A stretch of DNA of 64,000 nt, taken from positions 62,001 to 126,000 of the forward strand of contig NZ_BBYG01000020.1 in NCBI RefSeq assembly GCF_001184025.1. The letters run 5' to 3'. Positions 8,283 to 16,691 of the stretch are shown here, one piece after another. The notes below the pieces were generated by a model that worked only from the letters and a program-made list of their open reading frames with translations, was not told the DNA's origin and made no database searches. Source of the stretch: Streptomyces maremycinicus (GTDB taxonomy: Bacteria > Actinomycetota > Actinomycetes > Streptomycetales > Streptomycetaceae). Made by a program: the position numbers and the translations under genes. Within the stretch, counting starts at the first letter, position 1, and each line of letters opens with the position of its first letter.

Positions 8283-10358
8283 TTGCCCTCAGTGAACGCC
8301 GACCGAGCCGACGCCGAAGCGCCCACGCCGGACGCGGACGCGGGACCACCGGTCACCGTGTCCGTCGCCCTCGTCGGCGCCGGGCCGCGCGGCACCAGCG
8401 TCCTGGAACGCCTCTGCGCCTCCGCGCCCGGCCTCCTTCCGCCCGGGACGCGACTGACGGTCCACGTCGTCGACCCCGCCCCGCCGGGACCGGGGAGCGT
8501 ATGGCGCACCGGGCAGTCGCCGGAGCTGCTGATGAACACCGTGGCCTCGCAGGTCACTCTGTTCACCGACGACAGCGTGGACTGCGCGGGCCCGATCCGC
8601 CCGGGCCCGAGTCTGCACGCGTGGGCGGCCGGCACGCTGGGCCCGGACGAGTACCCGACCCGCGCGCACTACGGCCGCTACCTGGAGTGGGTGTTCGCCC
8701 GGACGGTGCGCCAGGCCCCGCCGTCGGTGCACGTCGAGACGCACGCGGCCCGCGCGGTCCGGCTCGACGAGGAAGCCGACGGCCGCCAGGTGCTCACCCT
8801 GGACGACGGCCGGATCCTGTCCGGCCTGTCCGCCGTCGTCCTCGCCCAGGGGCATCTGCCGGTGGTCGCCGACGCCGCCCAGCGACGCCATGGCGCGTAC
8901 GCGCGGCGGCACGGCCTGCGGCACGTGCCGCCCGCCAACCCGGCCGACGTCGACCTCGGCACACTCGCCCCCGGCGAACCGGTGCTGCTGCGCGGCCTGG
9001 GCCTGAACTTCTTCGACCACCTGGCCCTGCTGACCACCGGCCGGGGCGGCCGCTTCGTCCCCACCGGCACGGGCACCGGCACCGACCCGCGCACGGGCCC
9101 CGGCAGCGGCAGCGGCACCGGCGCCGGCACCGGCAGCGACCGTGCGGCCCTGCGCTATCTGCCCTCCGGTCACGAGCCGCTGCTGTACGCCGGCTCCCGG
9201 CGCGGCATCCCGTACCAGGCGCGCGGCGACAACGCCAAGGGACCGTACGGCCGGCACCGGCCCCTCGTGCTGACCCCGGAGGTGATCGCGGGGTTCCGCA
9301 AGCGCGCGGACTCCGGCGAGGCGCCCGACTTCCTGGCCGAGATATGGCCGTTGGTGGCCAAGGAGGTGGAGACGGTCCACTACGCGGCCCTGCTGCGGCA
9401 GCCGGGGCGGCCCGGACCCGTCGAGGACTTCGTACGGGAGTTCACGGCCGTCCCGCACCGCGACGACCGGGAGGCCGTGATACTCGACGGGTTCGGGATA
9501 CCGCGGGCCGACCGCTGGAGCTGGGAGCGGATCTCCCGGCCGTACGCGGGACGGCGGTTCGCGCATCCGGGGCAGTGGCGGGACTGGCTGCTCGGGTATC
9601 TGCGCAGGGACGCGGCGGACGCCGCCCGGGGCAACGTGGACGGGCCCGTGAAGGCGGCCCTGGACGTCCTGCGCGACCTGCGCAACGAACTGCGGCTGAT
9701 CGTCGACCACGCCGGACTGACCGGCGCCTCCCGCCGGGACCACCTGGACCGCTGGTACACCCCGCTCAACGCGTTCCTGTCCATCGGCCCGCCGCGCCGC
9801 CGCGTCGAGGAACTGGCCGCCCTGGTGGAGGCGGGAGTGGTGGAGGTGCTCGGGCCCCGGCTGGAGGTGCGGGAGGAGGACGGGGCCTGGCGGGCGCACG
9901 CGCCGGACGTGCCCGGGTCGGCCGTCCGGGTGACGACGCTCATCGAGGCGCGGCTTCCGGAACCGGATGTGCGACGCACCGCCGACGGCCTCCTCGCGCG
10001 GCTGCTGACGACCGGACAGTGCCGCCCCCACACGGTGGACGGCTACGAGACCGGCGGGCTGGACGTCACCGCGCGCCCCTACCACCTGATCGACCGCCAA
10101 GGTCGGCCGCACCCACGGAGGCTGGCCTTCGGAGTGCCCACGGAGGGCGTGCACTGGGTCACCGCGGCGGGCGCCCGCCCAGGGGTGGACTCGGTCACCC
10201 TCTCGGATGCGGACGCGGTGGCGCGAGCCGCTCTGCGCACGGCGGCCGGGGAGGCCGCATGCCCGGCCGAGTCCCGGGCGGAACGGACGGGACCACCGGC
10301 GCAAGGCCCGGCCACCGAGCGGGAGCCCGCGGCGCGGAAGGCCACGGTCTCCGCCTGA
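8283..10358 (+). CDS. FAD/NAD(P)-binding protein (NAD_binding_9 family)
   Basis: This is a large (about 691 aa) flavoprotein-like protein. Near the N-terminus is a dinucleotide-binding loop (VALVGAGPRGTSVLERL), followed by VVDPAPPGPGSVWRTGQ and LLMNTVASQ. This pattern defines the FAD-NAD(P)-binding family related to monooxygenase-type oxidoreductases. A Gly/Thr-rich insert lies around 9062-9140. The start is uncertain: TTG at 8283 has GGGAG eight bases upstream, GTG at 8292 is an alternative, and the open frame reaches 8175. The substrate is unknown. A perfect terminator hairpin follows the gene. Confidence 0.8.
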   Translation: MPSVNADRADAEAPTPDADAGPPVTVSVALVGAGPRGTSVLERLCASAPGLLPPGTRLTVHVVDPAPPGPGSVWRTGQSPELLMNTVASQVTLFTDDSVDCAGPIRPGPSLHAWAAGTLGPDEYPTRAHYGRYLEWVFARTVRQAPPSVHVETHAARAVRLDEEADGRQVLTLDDGRILSGLSAVVLAQGHLPVVADAAQRRHGAYARRHGLRHVPPANPADVDLGTLAPGEPVLLRGLGLNFFDHLALLTTGRGGRFVPTGTGTGTDPRTGPGSGSGTGAGTGSDRAALRYLPSGHEPLLYAGSRRGIPYQARGDNAKGPYGRHRPLVLTPEVIAGFRKRADSGEAPDFLAEIWPLVAKEVETVHYAALLRQPGRPGPVEDFVREFTAVPHRDDREAVILDGFGIPRADRWSWERISRPYAGRRFAHPGQWRDWLLGYLRRDAADAARGNVDGPVKAALDVLRDLRNELRLIVDHAGLTGASRRDHLDRWYTPLNAFLSIGPPRRRVEELAALVEAGVVEVLGPRLEVREEDGAWRAHAPDVPGSAVRVTTLIEARLPEPDVRRTADGLLARLLTTGQCRPHTVDGYETGGLDVTARPYHLIDRQGRPHPRRLAFGVPTEGVHWVTAAGARPGVDSVTLSDADAVARAALRTAAGEAACPAESRAERTGPPAQGPATEREPAARKATVSA

Positions 10359-10380
10359 TCCCGTCCCCGGGACACGGTGG

Positions 10381-10423
10381 TCCGCGGTCACCCGGGCTCC
10401 CCCGGAGCCCGGGTGACCGCGGA
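10381..10423 (+). terminator. Very strong hairpin after the FAD-binding protein gene
   Basis: Two perfectly complementary 20-base arms (10381-10400 and 10404-10423) are separated by CCC. There is no T-tract, as is usual in Streptomyces. Confidence 0.85.
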
Positions 10424-10597
10424 TCAGCAGGAGGTGCGTGCACCGGGTGAACATGCCGCACCGAACACATGAGCCCCCCGTGAATCCACTGTCACACCCC
10501 GGGCGTACGCTGTATGGCTGTCATTGGCCGCACCTGCCGCTCCCCCGCGACACAGCGGCACGGTCGGCCGTCACGGGGGAGACACGGGGAGTCAGTG

Positions 10598-11212
10598 GTG
10601 TTCGAAAGTGTGGGGGTTCTGCTCGGCAGCCCATGGATCTACGCGGTGGTGGGCCTGTCGGTCCTCCTCGACGTGTTCCTGCCGGTGCTGCCCAGCGGGG
10701 TGCTCGTCATCACGGCGGCGACGGCCGCCGCGGCCGGTTCGGGCGCGGCGACCGGGCAGGTGCCGCACGACGTGCCGGACATCATGGTCCTGATCCTCTC
10801 CGCGACCACCGCCTCGGTGCTGGGCGACCTGGTGGCCTACCGGCTGGCCTGGCGCGGCGGTGCGCGCCTGGACCGGGCGATCTCCCGCTCCCGTCGGCTG
10901 ACCACCGCGCAGGAACGTCTCGGCGAGGCGCTGGCCCGGGGCGGCGGCGCCCTGGTCGTCCTGGCCCGCTTCGCCCCCGCCGGCCGCTCCGTCGTCTCCC
11001 TCATCGCGGGCGCCGCCCACCGCCGCCCCCGCGAGTTCCTCCCCTGGTCCGCCCTGGCCGGCCTCTCCTGGGCGGGCTACAGCGCCGCCCTCGGCTACTT
11101 CGGCGCGCACTGGCTGGGCACGACCTGGCTGGCGACGGGAGTCTCGGTGCTCGCGCTGTTCGGCGCGGGCGCCGCCGCGGCGTACGTCATGCGACGGCAG
11201 CCCACGGCCTAG
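10598..11212 (+). CDS. DedA-family membrane protein
   Basis: This 204-aa protein of the DedA/SNARE-associated (VTT) family starts at GTG 10598, six bases after GGGGAG. It has a re-entrant-loop region (VFLPVLPSGVLVITAATAAA) and the conserved pattern LGDLVAYRLAWRGG. It also has the motif ARFAPAGRSVVSLIAGA, corresponding to the essential F/G-x-R-x-x-P-x-x-R region of DedA proteins. C-terminal hydrophobic segments follow. DedA proteins are linked to lipid-carrier flipping and membrane homeostasis. The gene stands alone behind a terminator. Confidence 0.85.
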   Translation: MFESVGVLLGSPWIYAVVGLSVLLDVFLPVLPSGVLVITAATAAAAGSGAATGQVPHDVPDIMVLILSATTASVLGDLVAYRLAWRGGARLDRAISRSRRLTTAQERLGEALARGGGALVVLARFAPAGRSVVSLIAGAAHRRPREFLPWSALAGLSWAGYSAALGYFGAHWLGTTWLATGVSVLALFGAGAAAAYVMRRQPTA

Positions 11213-11217
11213 AACAC

Positions 11218-11276
11218 GGGCCTGGGCCGGACGTCGACGCGGGCCTGGGCCGGACGTCGACGCGGGCCTGGGCCGG
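11218..11276. repeat. 23-bp tandem repeat, about 2.6 copies
   Basis: The unit is GGGCCTGGGCCGGACGTCGACGC, repeated directly from six bases after the DedA stop codon (units at 11218, 11241, 11264). Each unit contains GGACGTCGAC. It lies between DedA and the convergent DUF2277 gene and shows no obvious terminator. Confidence 0.85.
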
Positions 11277-11311
11277 CGACAGGGCTGCCGGGGACGCGAC
11301 CGGGGCGGGCG

Positions 11312-11554
11312 CTACGAGGGCGTGGGCGCCGTCGCGGCACGGCCGGACCCGCGCACCTCCAGCCCGTCCAGCAACTCCGCCGTGGCCGCGGCGATGACCT
11401 CGACCGCTCGCTCGAACACCTCCCGGTTGTGCTCGGCCGGTGCCCGGAAGCCGGACACCTTGCGGACGTACTGAAGGGCTGCGGCGCGCATGTCGTCCTC
11501 CGTCGCCTTCTCGGGCAGGGCGGGGGGACGCAGCGTCTTGATGCTCCGGCACAT
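11312..11554 (-). CDS. DUF2277 small protein
   Basis: The 80-aa protein begins MCRSIKTLRPP, the signature opening of DUF2277, and continues with a helical body (DMRAAALQYVRKVSGF...NREVFERAVEVIAAAT). GGGAGAC precedes the ATG. The function of the family is unknown. The Cys at position 2 and the conserved basic N-terminus are typical. It is encoded divergently from the ketopantoate-reductase-like gene. Confidence 0.8.
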   Translation of the reverse strand: MCRSIKTLRPPALPEKATEDDMRAAALQYVRKVSGFRAPAEHNREVFERAVEVIAAATAELLDGLEVRGSGRAATAPTPS

Positions 11555-11652
11555 GTCTCCCAGTCTCCCCCGTCACCCCGCCCTCGTGCCATGATCACCT
11601 CACAGGCGGCCACCGCACCCGCGGGGCCGACCGACGAGAGGGACAACCGCAC

Positions 11653-12558
11653 ATGACGAAGGACATACTCAGCGTCGCCGTCCTCGGCCCCGGCGGGGTG
11701 GGCGGGCTGCTCGCGGCCCTGCTGTCCCGGGCCGGCCACCGGGTGACCTGCCTGGCCGGCGAGGAGACCGCCGCGACCCTGCGCACCGAGGGCATCAGCG
11801 TCCGCAGCACCGTCTTCGGCGACTTCACGGCCGCGGTCGCGGCCGACACCGAGCTGCGCACCCCCGTGGACGCGGTGCTGGTCACCGTCAAGCACACCGC
11901 CCTGGAGGCGGCCCTGACCCGGGTCCCGGCCCCGTCCCTGGGCGAGGACACCCTCCTGGTGCCTTTCCTGAACGGCATCGAGCATCCGGCGGCCCTTCGG
12001 GCCCGGTACCGACCGGACCGGGTCGCGCCGGCCGTCGTCCGGGTCGAGTCGACCCGGGTCGCGCCGGGCGTGATCGAGCACGGCAGCGCCTTCGCGGAGA
12101 TCGACCTGACCGGCGACGCCGTGCCGCGCCCGCGGCTCGACGCGTTCGCACGGGTCCTGGCGGAGGCCGGCCCGGCCGTACGCGTCGCGGCGGACGAGAC
12201 GTCCGCCCTGTGGGCGAAGATGGCCTTCCTCGCACCGTTCGCCCTGCTCACCACGCGACACGGGCTGCCGCTGGGCGAGGTCCGCACCCGGTACCGCGAG
12301 GAACTGACCGCCCTGGTCGAGGAGACCGCCGCCGTCAGCCGCGCCTGCGGCGCCCCCGCCGACCCGGCCCGGGCACTCGCCCGTTACGACTCCTTCGCCC
12401 CGGCCACGAAGTCCTCCATGCAGCGCGACGCCGAGGCCGGGCGCCCTCTCGAACTCGACGCGATCGGCGGGGCGTTGCTGCGCGCGGCCGAGCGGCACGG
12501 GGTCGCGGTGCCGGTGACCGCGCGCCTGGTAAGGGAGTTGACGGACACTACGCGGTAG
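11653..12558 (+). CDS. Ketopantoate reductase family (PanE/ApbA-like) oxidoreductase
   Basis: This 301-aa protein has an N-terminal Rossmann NADP loop (VAVLGPGGVGGLLAALLSRAG), the VTVKHTAL segment carrying the conserved Lys, and LVPFLNGIEHPAAL. The C-terminal ApbA_C helical domain includes LWAKMAFLAPFALLT and PATKSSMQRDAEAGRPLELDAI, whose SSMxQD and E-D/N pattern is typical of PanE. PanE makes pantoate for coenzyme A, but Streptomyces carry several paralogs, so the in vivo substrate is not certain. GAGAGG precedes the ATG. It converges on the next gene with an 11-bp overlap. Confidence 0.85.
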   Translation: MTKDILSVAVLGPGGVGGLLAALLSRAGHRVTCLAGEETAATLRTEGISVRSTVFGDFTAAVAADTELRTPVDAVLVTVKHTALEAALTRVPAPSLGEDTLLVPFLNGIEHPAALRARYRPDRVAPAVVRVESTRVAPGVIEHGSAFAEIDLTGDAVPRPRLDAFARVLAEAGPAVRVAADETSALWAKMAFLAPFALLTTRHGLPLGEVRTRYREELTALVEETAAVSRACGAPADPARALARYDSFAPATKSSMQRDAEAGRPLELDAIGGALLRAAERHGVAVPVTARLVRELTDTTR

Positions 12559-13090
12559 CGGCGGGCCCGGTGCGCAGGTCGACGTACCAGTCGTTGGACC
12601 TGATCGGGTTCCCCTTCGGGTACTCGAGATCGACCTGCCCGAGCAGGGTGAACCCGGCCTTGCGGCACACCCCGTTGGACGCCGTGTGGTCCACCTTGGG
12701 AAACGCGTGCAGGGCCGGGTGACCGCCGTCCGCGGCCCGCTGCCGTACGACGTCCACGAGCGCCCGGGCCGCCCGCGCGGCGAGCCCCCGGCCCTGGAAC
12801 TCGGGCAGGATCGCCCAGCCCGTCTCCCACGCCGGCGCGCCACGCCACTCGCGCTCCCAGTACCCGATCGAGCCGACGGTCTCCCCGGTGTCCGCGAGCG
12901 TCACCCGGTACATGAGCCCGGCGAACGGCTCGACATAGCGCCGATGCCGGTCGGCCAGCTTCTCCTCGCTCTCCGGCCCACCCAGATGTTCGGTCATCGC
13001 GGGACTGTTGGCCCGCCGGAGCAGCCAGAAGTCCCCCTCCGACCACGGCACCAACACCACCTGTTCCCCTCCCGCCGCGTCTTCGTCCAT
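12548..13090 (-). CDS. GNAT-family acetyltransferase (RimJ-like)
   Basis: This 180-aa acetyltransferase resembles RimJ/RimL-type Acetyltransf_3 proteins. It contains DTGETVGSIGYWERE, then the acetyl-CoA loop WAILPEFQGRGLAARAARAL, and later ASNGVCRKAGFTLLGQ. No SD precedes the ATG at 13090. Instead TAGGGT stands seven bases upstream, which fits a leaderless transcript; a frame extending to 13120 is less likely. The acceptor substrate is unknown. Confidence 0.85.
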   Translation of the reverse strand: MDEDAAGGEQVVLVPWSEGDFWLLRRANSPAMTEHLGGPESEEKLADRHRRYVEPFAGLMYRVTLADTGETVGSIGYWEREWRGAPAWETGWAILPEFQGRGLAARAARALVDVVRQRAADGGHPALHAFPKVDHTASNGVCRKAGFTLLGQVDLEYPKGNPIRSNDWYVDLRTGPAATA

Positions 13091-13254
13091 GCGCGTCACC
13101 CTAGGCCGTGGGTACGACACCGGCGCCGGGCCGCCACCCGTGCGACGCTACGGTGAGGAACCGATCGGTGATCCGGACGGTGGACCGGTCGACGGACCGG
13201 TCGGTGAATGCAGGTCGGCGCCCCCACCACGGGTGGGGAGGTGGAGGGAAACCA

Positions 13255-13689
13255 GTGACCAGCCCCGCTCCGCACGGTCCTCGCTCCGTGCCCCCGGCAC
13301 TCGCCCCCGCGGTCGTCCCGGTACTCGCCTACGACGGGGACTGCGGCTTCTGCCAGGCCTCCGTCGACCGTCTCCGCGGCCTCGCCGCACCGGCGCTGGA
13401 AGCGGTTCCGTGGCAGTTCCTGCCGGCGGAGTCGACCGCCGCGCATCTCGAACGGCTGGACCGGGAGGTGTTGTTGCTGCGCGGCGGCGCGGTCCTCGCG
13501 GGCGGGTCCGACGCGCTGGCCCGCTGGCTCGGCACCTCACCGTCCGCCGCGTACCGCACGCTCTCCGCCCTCCTCCGGCTGCCCGGCGTCCGGGGCTGCG
13601 CCCGCCTGGTCTACCGCCGGGTGTCGCGCAACCGGCACCGGCTGCCCGGCGCCACGGCGGCGTGCGCGGTCCCGCCGCGCGGCGCGTGA
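13255..13689 (+). CDS. DCC (DUF393) thiol-disulfide oxidoreductase-like protein
   Basis: This 144-aa protein has the defining DxDC-x-x-C motif YDGDCGFCQASVDRL. It is followed by the family's thioredoxin-like pattern, with WQFLPAESTA and VLLLRGGAVLAGGSDALARWL. GTG at 13255 follows GGAGGG with six-base spacing; an earlier frame from 13108 looks non-coding. DCC proteins are predicted cytoplasmic redox proteins with no firmly assigned partner. Confidence 0.82.
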   Translation: MTSPAPHGPRSVPPALAPAVVPVLAYDGDCGFCQASVDRLRGLAAPALEAVPWQFLPAESTAAHLERLDREVLLLRGGAVLAGGSDALARWLGTSPSAAYRTLSALLRLPGVRGCARLVYRRVSRNRHRLPGATAACAVPPRGA

Positions 13690-13769
13690 GGCCCGGCGCA
13701 CGCCGTCACGTCCCACCGGCGCGGCCCCGCCCGCCCTCACCGACGCCCCCGCGGACACCCGAGAAACAT

Positions 13770-13834
13770 TCGAACGTACGTTCACACGAACACCCCGAAG
13801 GAGCTCGCCACTCAAATTCGAACAGGCGTACCAT
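13770..13834 (+). promoter_or_regulatory. LexA (SOS)-like boxes and leaderless promoter of the 13841 gene
   Basis: TCGAACGTACGTTCAC at 13770-13785 matches the actinobacterial SOS box TCGAAC-N4-GTTCGA in 14 of 16 positions over the whole core. A weaker second copy, TCGAACAGGCGTACCA, lies at 13818-13833 and overlaps a -10-like TACCAT (13829-13834). GTG follows that hexamer after six bases, which suggests a leaderless mRNA under LexA control. The first box is centred about 60 bases upstream of the inferred transcription start. Confidence 0.6.
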
Positions 13835-13840
13835 TGCCGG

Positions 13841-14185
13841 GTGGCTACGACCTATGACTTTCCCAGCGACCTGCGCGCCGGTCAGGAGGAGCTGCATCAG
13901 GTCAGGGCCGAGCTGTCGGCCCTGCTGAAGCGGCTCCCCTGGTCGGTCGAGCCCCTGGACGGCTTCAGCGACGACGCGGGCTGGCGCAAGACCGAACGCC
14001 CCGCGTCCCCCGGCTGGACGGCCGACGAGCAGGCCGAGGTGGAGAAGCTCCGGCGGCGCGAGCACGAGCTCGCGGTGTTCGTGACCTGCCACCGCTTCTG
14101 GGCGGAGGTCGCGGCCCCGGACCGGGTGTCGGCCCGCATGAGCCTCAAGCACACCTACGGCACCCCACCGGAGGACCACGGTTAG
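13841..14185 (+). CDS. Small conserved-looking hypothetical protein behind LexA-like boxes
   Basis: The 114-aa product was not recognised. It is acidic and helical: a first helix RAGQEELHQVRAELSALLKRLPW, a Trp/Glu-containing middle (GWTADEQAEVEKLRRREHELA), and a C-terminal FVTCHRFWAEV helix. No signal peptide, membrane segment or metal motif is present. There is no SD; GTG lies six bases after TACCAT. The upstream LexA-like boxes suggest induction by DNA damage. It overlaps the convergent sigma factor gene by four bases. Confidence 0.7.
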   Translation: MATTYDFPSDLRAGQEELHQVRAELSALLKRLPWSVEPLDGFSDDAGWRKTERPASPGWTADEQAEVEKLRRREHELAVFVTCHRFWAEVAAPDRVSARMSLKHTYGTPPEDHG

Positions 14186-15144
14186 ACCGCGCTCCGGCCC
14201 GGTTCTCGGCCGACCCGCCAGGGCCGGAGTTTCTCGGGGTTGCGCACCGCCCAGATACGCCTGATCCGGTCGCCCGCGATCTCGAACGCGAACACGGTCG
14301 CGATGTCGCCGCCCTGCCGCGTCACCAGGCCGGGCAGCCCGTTGACCGTGCACTCCAGGAACGTCGTGCGGTCGCCCGAGACCCGCGCGATCTCGGCGTA
14401 GGCACGGGCGACCCGCTCGCCGCCCACGATCGGGTGCAGATGGGTGACGGCCAGCCCGCCGCCGTCGGCGGTGGCGATGGCCTCGGGGTCGAGCAGGCCG
14501 ATCAGGGCGTCGATGTCCTTGGCCTGCCAGGCCGTCCTGAACCGCCTGACGATGGCGGCCTGCCCGGCGCTCGGGCCCGCCGTGGCCTGTGCGGTGCGCA
14601 GACGGCGCCGGGCGGACGAGGCCAGCTGACGGCACGCCGCCGGGGTGCGCCCGACGATCCCGGCGATCTCGCCGAAGGGGAAGCGGAAGACGTCGTGCAG
14701 GACGAACGCGACGCGCTCGGCCGGCGTCATCGCGTCGAGGACGACCAGGAAGGCCATCGTCACGGACTCGTCGAGGGTGACCCGGTCGGCCGGGTCGGTC
14801 CCGCCGGTGCCGGAGCGCCCGGTGATCCACTCCGTGGGCTCGGGCAGCGGTTCCGGGATCCAGTCGCCCACGTACCGCTCCCGCCTGACCCGCGCCGAGC
14901 CGAGCAGGTTCAGGCAGATCCGGCCGGCGACCGTCACCAGCCAGGCGCCGGGCGACTCGATGGCCCGTTGCTCCGGTACGGACAGGGCGCACCAGCGGGC
15001 GTAGGTCTCCTGCACGACGTCCTCGGCGTCGGAGAGCGACCCGAGCAGCCGGTAGGCGAGGTTGATCAGCCGGTGCCGCTCGCTCATGATCGCGCCGAGA
15101 TCCGGATCGCTCCGCTCGTCGCCGGGCTCGGCTCTGGTGGTCAT
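14182..15144 (-). CDS. ECF41-type RNA polymerase sigma factor (SigJ-like) with SnoaL C-terminal domain
   Basis: This 320-aa sigma factor carries sigma-70 region 2 (LINLAYRLLGSLSDAEDVVQETYARW, residues 26-51) and region 4 (PAERVAFVLHDVFRFPFGEIAGIVGRTPAACRQ, 141-173). A SnoaL_2-like NTF2 domain of about 110 residues follows. Three ECF41 hallmarks are visible: WIPEPL at 95-100 in the linker, DGGG at 227-230, and NPEKL at 302-306. In ECF41 proteins the C-terminal domain acts as a built-in regulator in place of an anti-sigma factor. ATG at 15144 was preferred over a longer frame. The gene diverges from the SnoaL-LUD gene, a candidate target. Confidence 0.9.
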   Translation of the reverse strand: MTTRAEPGDERSDPDLGAIMSERHRLINLAYRLLGSLSDAEDVVQETYARWCALSVPEQRAIESPGAWLVTVAGRICLNLLGSARVRRERYVGDWIPEPLPEPTEWITGRSGTGGTDPADRVTLDESVTMAFLVVLDAMTPAERVAFVLHDVFRFPFGEIAGIVGRTPAACRQLASSARRRLRTAQATAGPSAGQAAIVRRFRTAWQAKDIDALIGLLDPEAIATADGGGLAVTHLHPIVGGERVARAYAEIARVSGDRTTFLECTVNGLPGLVTRQGGDIATVFAFEIAGDRIRRIWAVRNPEKLRPWRVGREPGRSAV

Positions 15145-15206
15145 GGTCCGGAGTCTCCCTCGCTCGGCTGTGCCTGCACCCGTTACGACAGAACAGCGCA
15201 CCGGAC

Positions 15207-15264
15207 TGTGAGGCGAAGCCCCACCTCACATTCCGCAGGGCTGGGTTGTCCTGTCCGACAGGAC
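15207..15264. promoter_or_regulatory. Two inverted repeats between the sigma gene and the SnoaL-LUD gene
   Basis: TGTGAGG (15207-15213) and CCTCACA (15224-15230) form 7-base arms 10 bases apart. GTCCTGTC-C-GACAGGAC (15248-15264) is a perfect 17-base palindrome. The second ends 15 bases before the SD of the 15291 gene and could be an operator or an mRNA hairpin. TGTGAGG on either strand resembles the TGTCACA -35 element reported for ECF41 promoters, but a matching CGTC -10 was not found at the expected spacing. Confidence 0.45.
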
Positions 15265-15290
15265 GACGACCAGACCCTGAGGAGACTTCG

Positions 15291-16391
15291 ATGAACGACT
15301 TCCAGGCCATCGCGGACCGTGTCGAGATCGAGGCGCTGCGCGGCGAGTTCACCGACGCGTTGATGATGCGCGACCGGCCCCGCCTGGCGGCGCTGTTCAC
15401 ACCCGACGGCGTCCTGCGCATGCCCGCCGTCCCCGCCGAGCAGGTCGGCCGGGAGGAGATCCGCGTCGGCGGTGAGCGGCTCCAGAGCCAGTGGGACTTC
15501 TTCGTGCAGACCACCCACCCCGGCACGATCCTGCTCGACGGAGACACCGCGACCGGCCGGGCCTACATCCAGGAACTCGTTCGCACCCTCGACGGACGCG
15601 AGGTGCTGAACTACGCCGTCTACCACGACCGTTACGAGCGCACCCCGCAGGGCTGGAAGTTCGCCGAGCGGGAGTACGAGATCAGGTACCTCGACACCTC
15701 CCCGCTGGCGGGCACCTCCCCGCACGCGGCGCGGGGCTCCGGGACCGCCCAGGAAGCCGTCACCGCCGCCCCGGCTCCGGCCCGCTCCTTCGCCGACCCG
15801 GCGTCGGCCGAGCAACTTGAGCGGACCGCCGCCGCACTGCGCGCCCACGGCTTCGCCGCCGAGATCCTGGACGACGCCGCGGCCGCGCGTGCCCGCCTCA
15901 GGGAACTGATCCCCGAGGGTGCCGCCGTGCTCACCGGGGCCAGCGAGACCCTCCGGCTGTCCGGCATCGACGAGGACATCAACACCGGCGACCGCTACGA
16001 CGCCGTCAGGCCGCGCGTCCTGGCCATCGACCGCGCCACCGGCGCCGACGAGATCAGAAGGCTGCTCGCCGGCCCCGACTACGTGGTCAACAGCGTCGCC
16101 GCGGTCACCGAGACCGGCTCGCTCGTGCTCGCCTCGGGCAGCGGCAGCCAGCTCCCCGCCAACGCGGGCGGCGCCGCCCACGCGGTCTGGATCGTCGGCG
16201 CGCAGAAGGTGGTGCCCGACCTGGGCACGGCGCTGCGCCGCGTCGAGGAGCACGCCCTCCCGCTGGAGGACGCCCGCGCCCAGGCGGTGTACGGGACGCC
16301 CGGCGCCGTCAACCGCCTGCTCGTCCTCAAGGCGGAACCCCGCCCCGGCCGCGGCACCGTACTGCTCCTCCGCGAAACCATCGGCTACTGA
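15291..16391 (+). CDS. SnoaL-like domain fused to an LUD (LutC/DUF162) domain
   Basis: This 366-aa protein has two parts. Residues 1-135 form a SnoaL_4/NTF2-like domain (IADRVEIEALRGEFTDALMMRD...YERTPQGWKFAEREYEIRYLD). After a Pro/Ala linker, residues 170-366 form an LUD domain (AEILDDAAAARARLRELIPEGAAVLTGASET, VAAVTETGSLVLASGSGS, IVGAQKVVPDLGTALRRVEEHALPLED). LUD proteins such as LutC act in lactate utilisation, and their family also contains stand-alone proteins of unknown role. AGGAG precedes the ATG. A strong terminator follows. Confidence 0.8.
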   Translation: MNDFQAIADRVEIEALRGEFTDALMMRDRPRLAALFTPDGVLRMPAVPAEQVGREEIRVGGERLQSQWDFFVQTTHPGTILLDGDTATGRAYIQELVRTLDGREVLNYAVYHDRYERTPQGWKFAEREYEIRYLDTSPLAGTSPHAARGSGTAQEAVTAAPAPARSFADPASAEQLERTAAALRAHGFAAEILDDAAAARARLRELIPEGAAVLTGASETLRLSGIDEDINTGDRYDAVRPRVLAIDRATGADEIRRLLAGPDYVVNSVAAVTETGSLVLASGSGSQLPANAGGAAHAVWIVGAQKVVPDLGTALRRVEEHALPLEDARAQAVYGTPGAVNRLLVLKAEPRPGRGTVLLLRETIGY

Positions 16392-16415
16392 CCGCCCCCG
16401 CCCTCGACGCACACA

Positions 16416-16451
16416 CGAAAGGGCCCCCGGATCTCTCCGGGGGCCCTTTCG
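16416..16451. terminator. Bidirectional terminator hairpin
   Basis: The 16-base arms CGAAAGGGCCCCCGGA and TCCGGGGGCCCTTTCG are separated by TCTC. The outer A and T runs make it usable from both strands. It separates the SnoaL-LUD gene from the oppositely oriented tRNA gene. Confidence 0.9.
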
Positions 16452-16457
16452 CTCACC

Positions 16458-16532
<75 letters not shown>

Positions 16533-16691
16533 GGGACGAGTCGACAGCCTACATTGCCCGGGGCCGTGCCCCGCAAACCCGTATCCGGGGGTTAGCCCCA
16601 CCCCGGATGCGGGAGCGGGCCGGATCGTCCGGCGGCCGGCCGCTCCCTAGTGTCGTCAGGGCAACGTCAGGCAGCCCAGGGGGAGATCACC

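Noticed and set aside
15207..15230. Canonical ECF41 autoregulatory promoter
   Set aside because: TGTGAGG resembles the -35 but the CGTC -10 is not at the expected distance on either strand; kept only as an inverted repeat.
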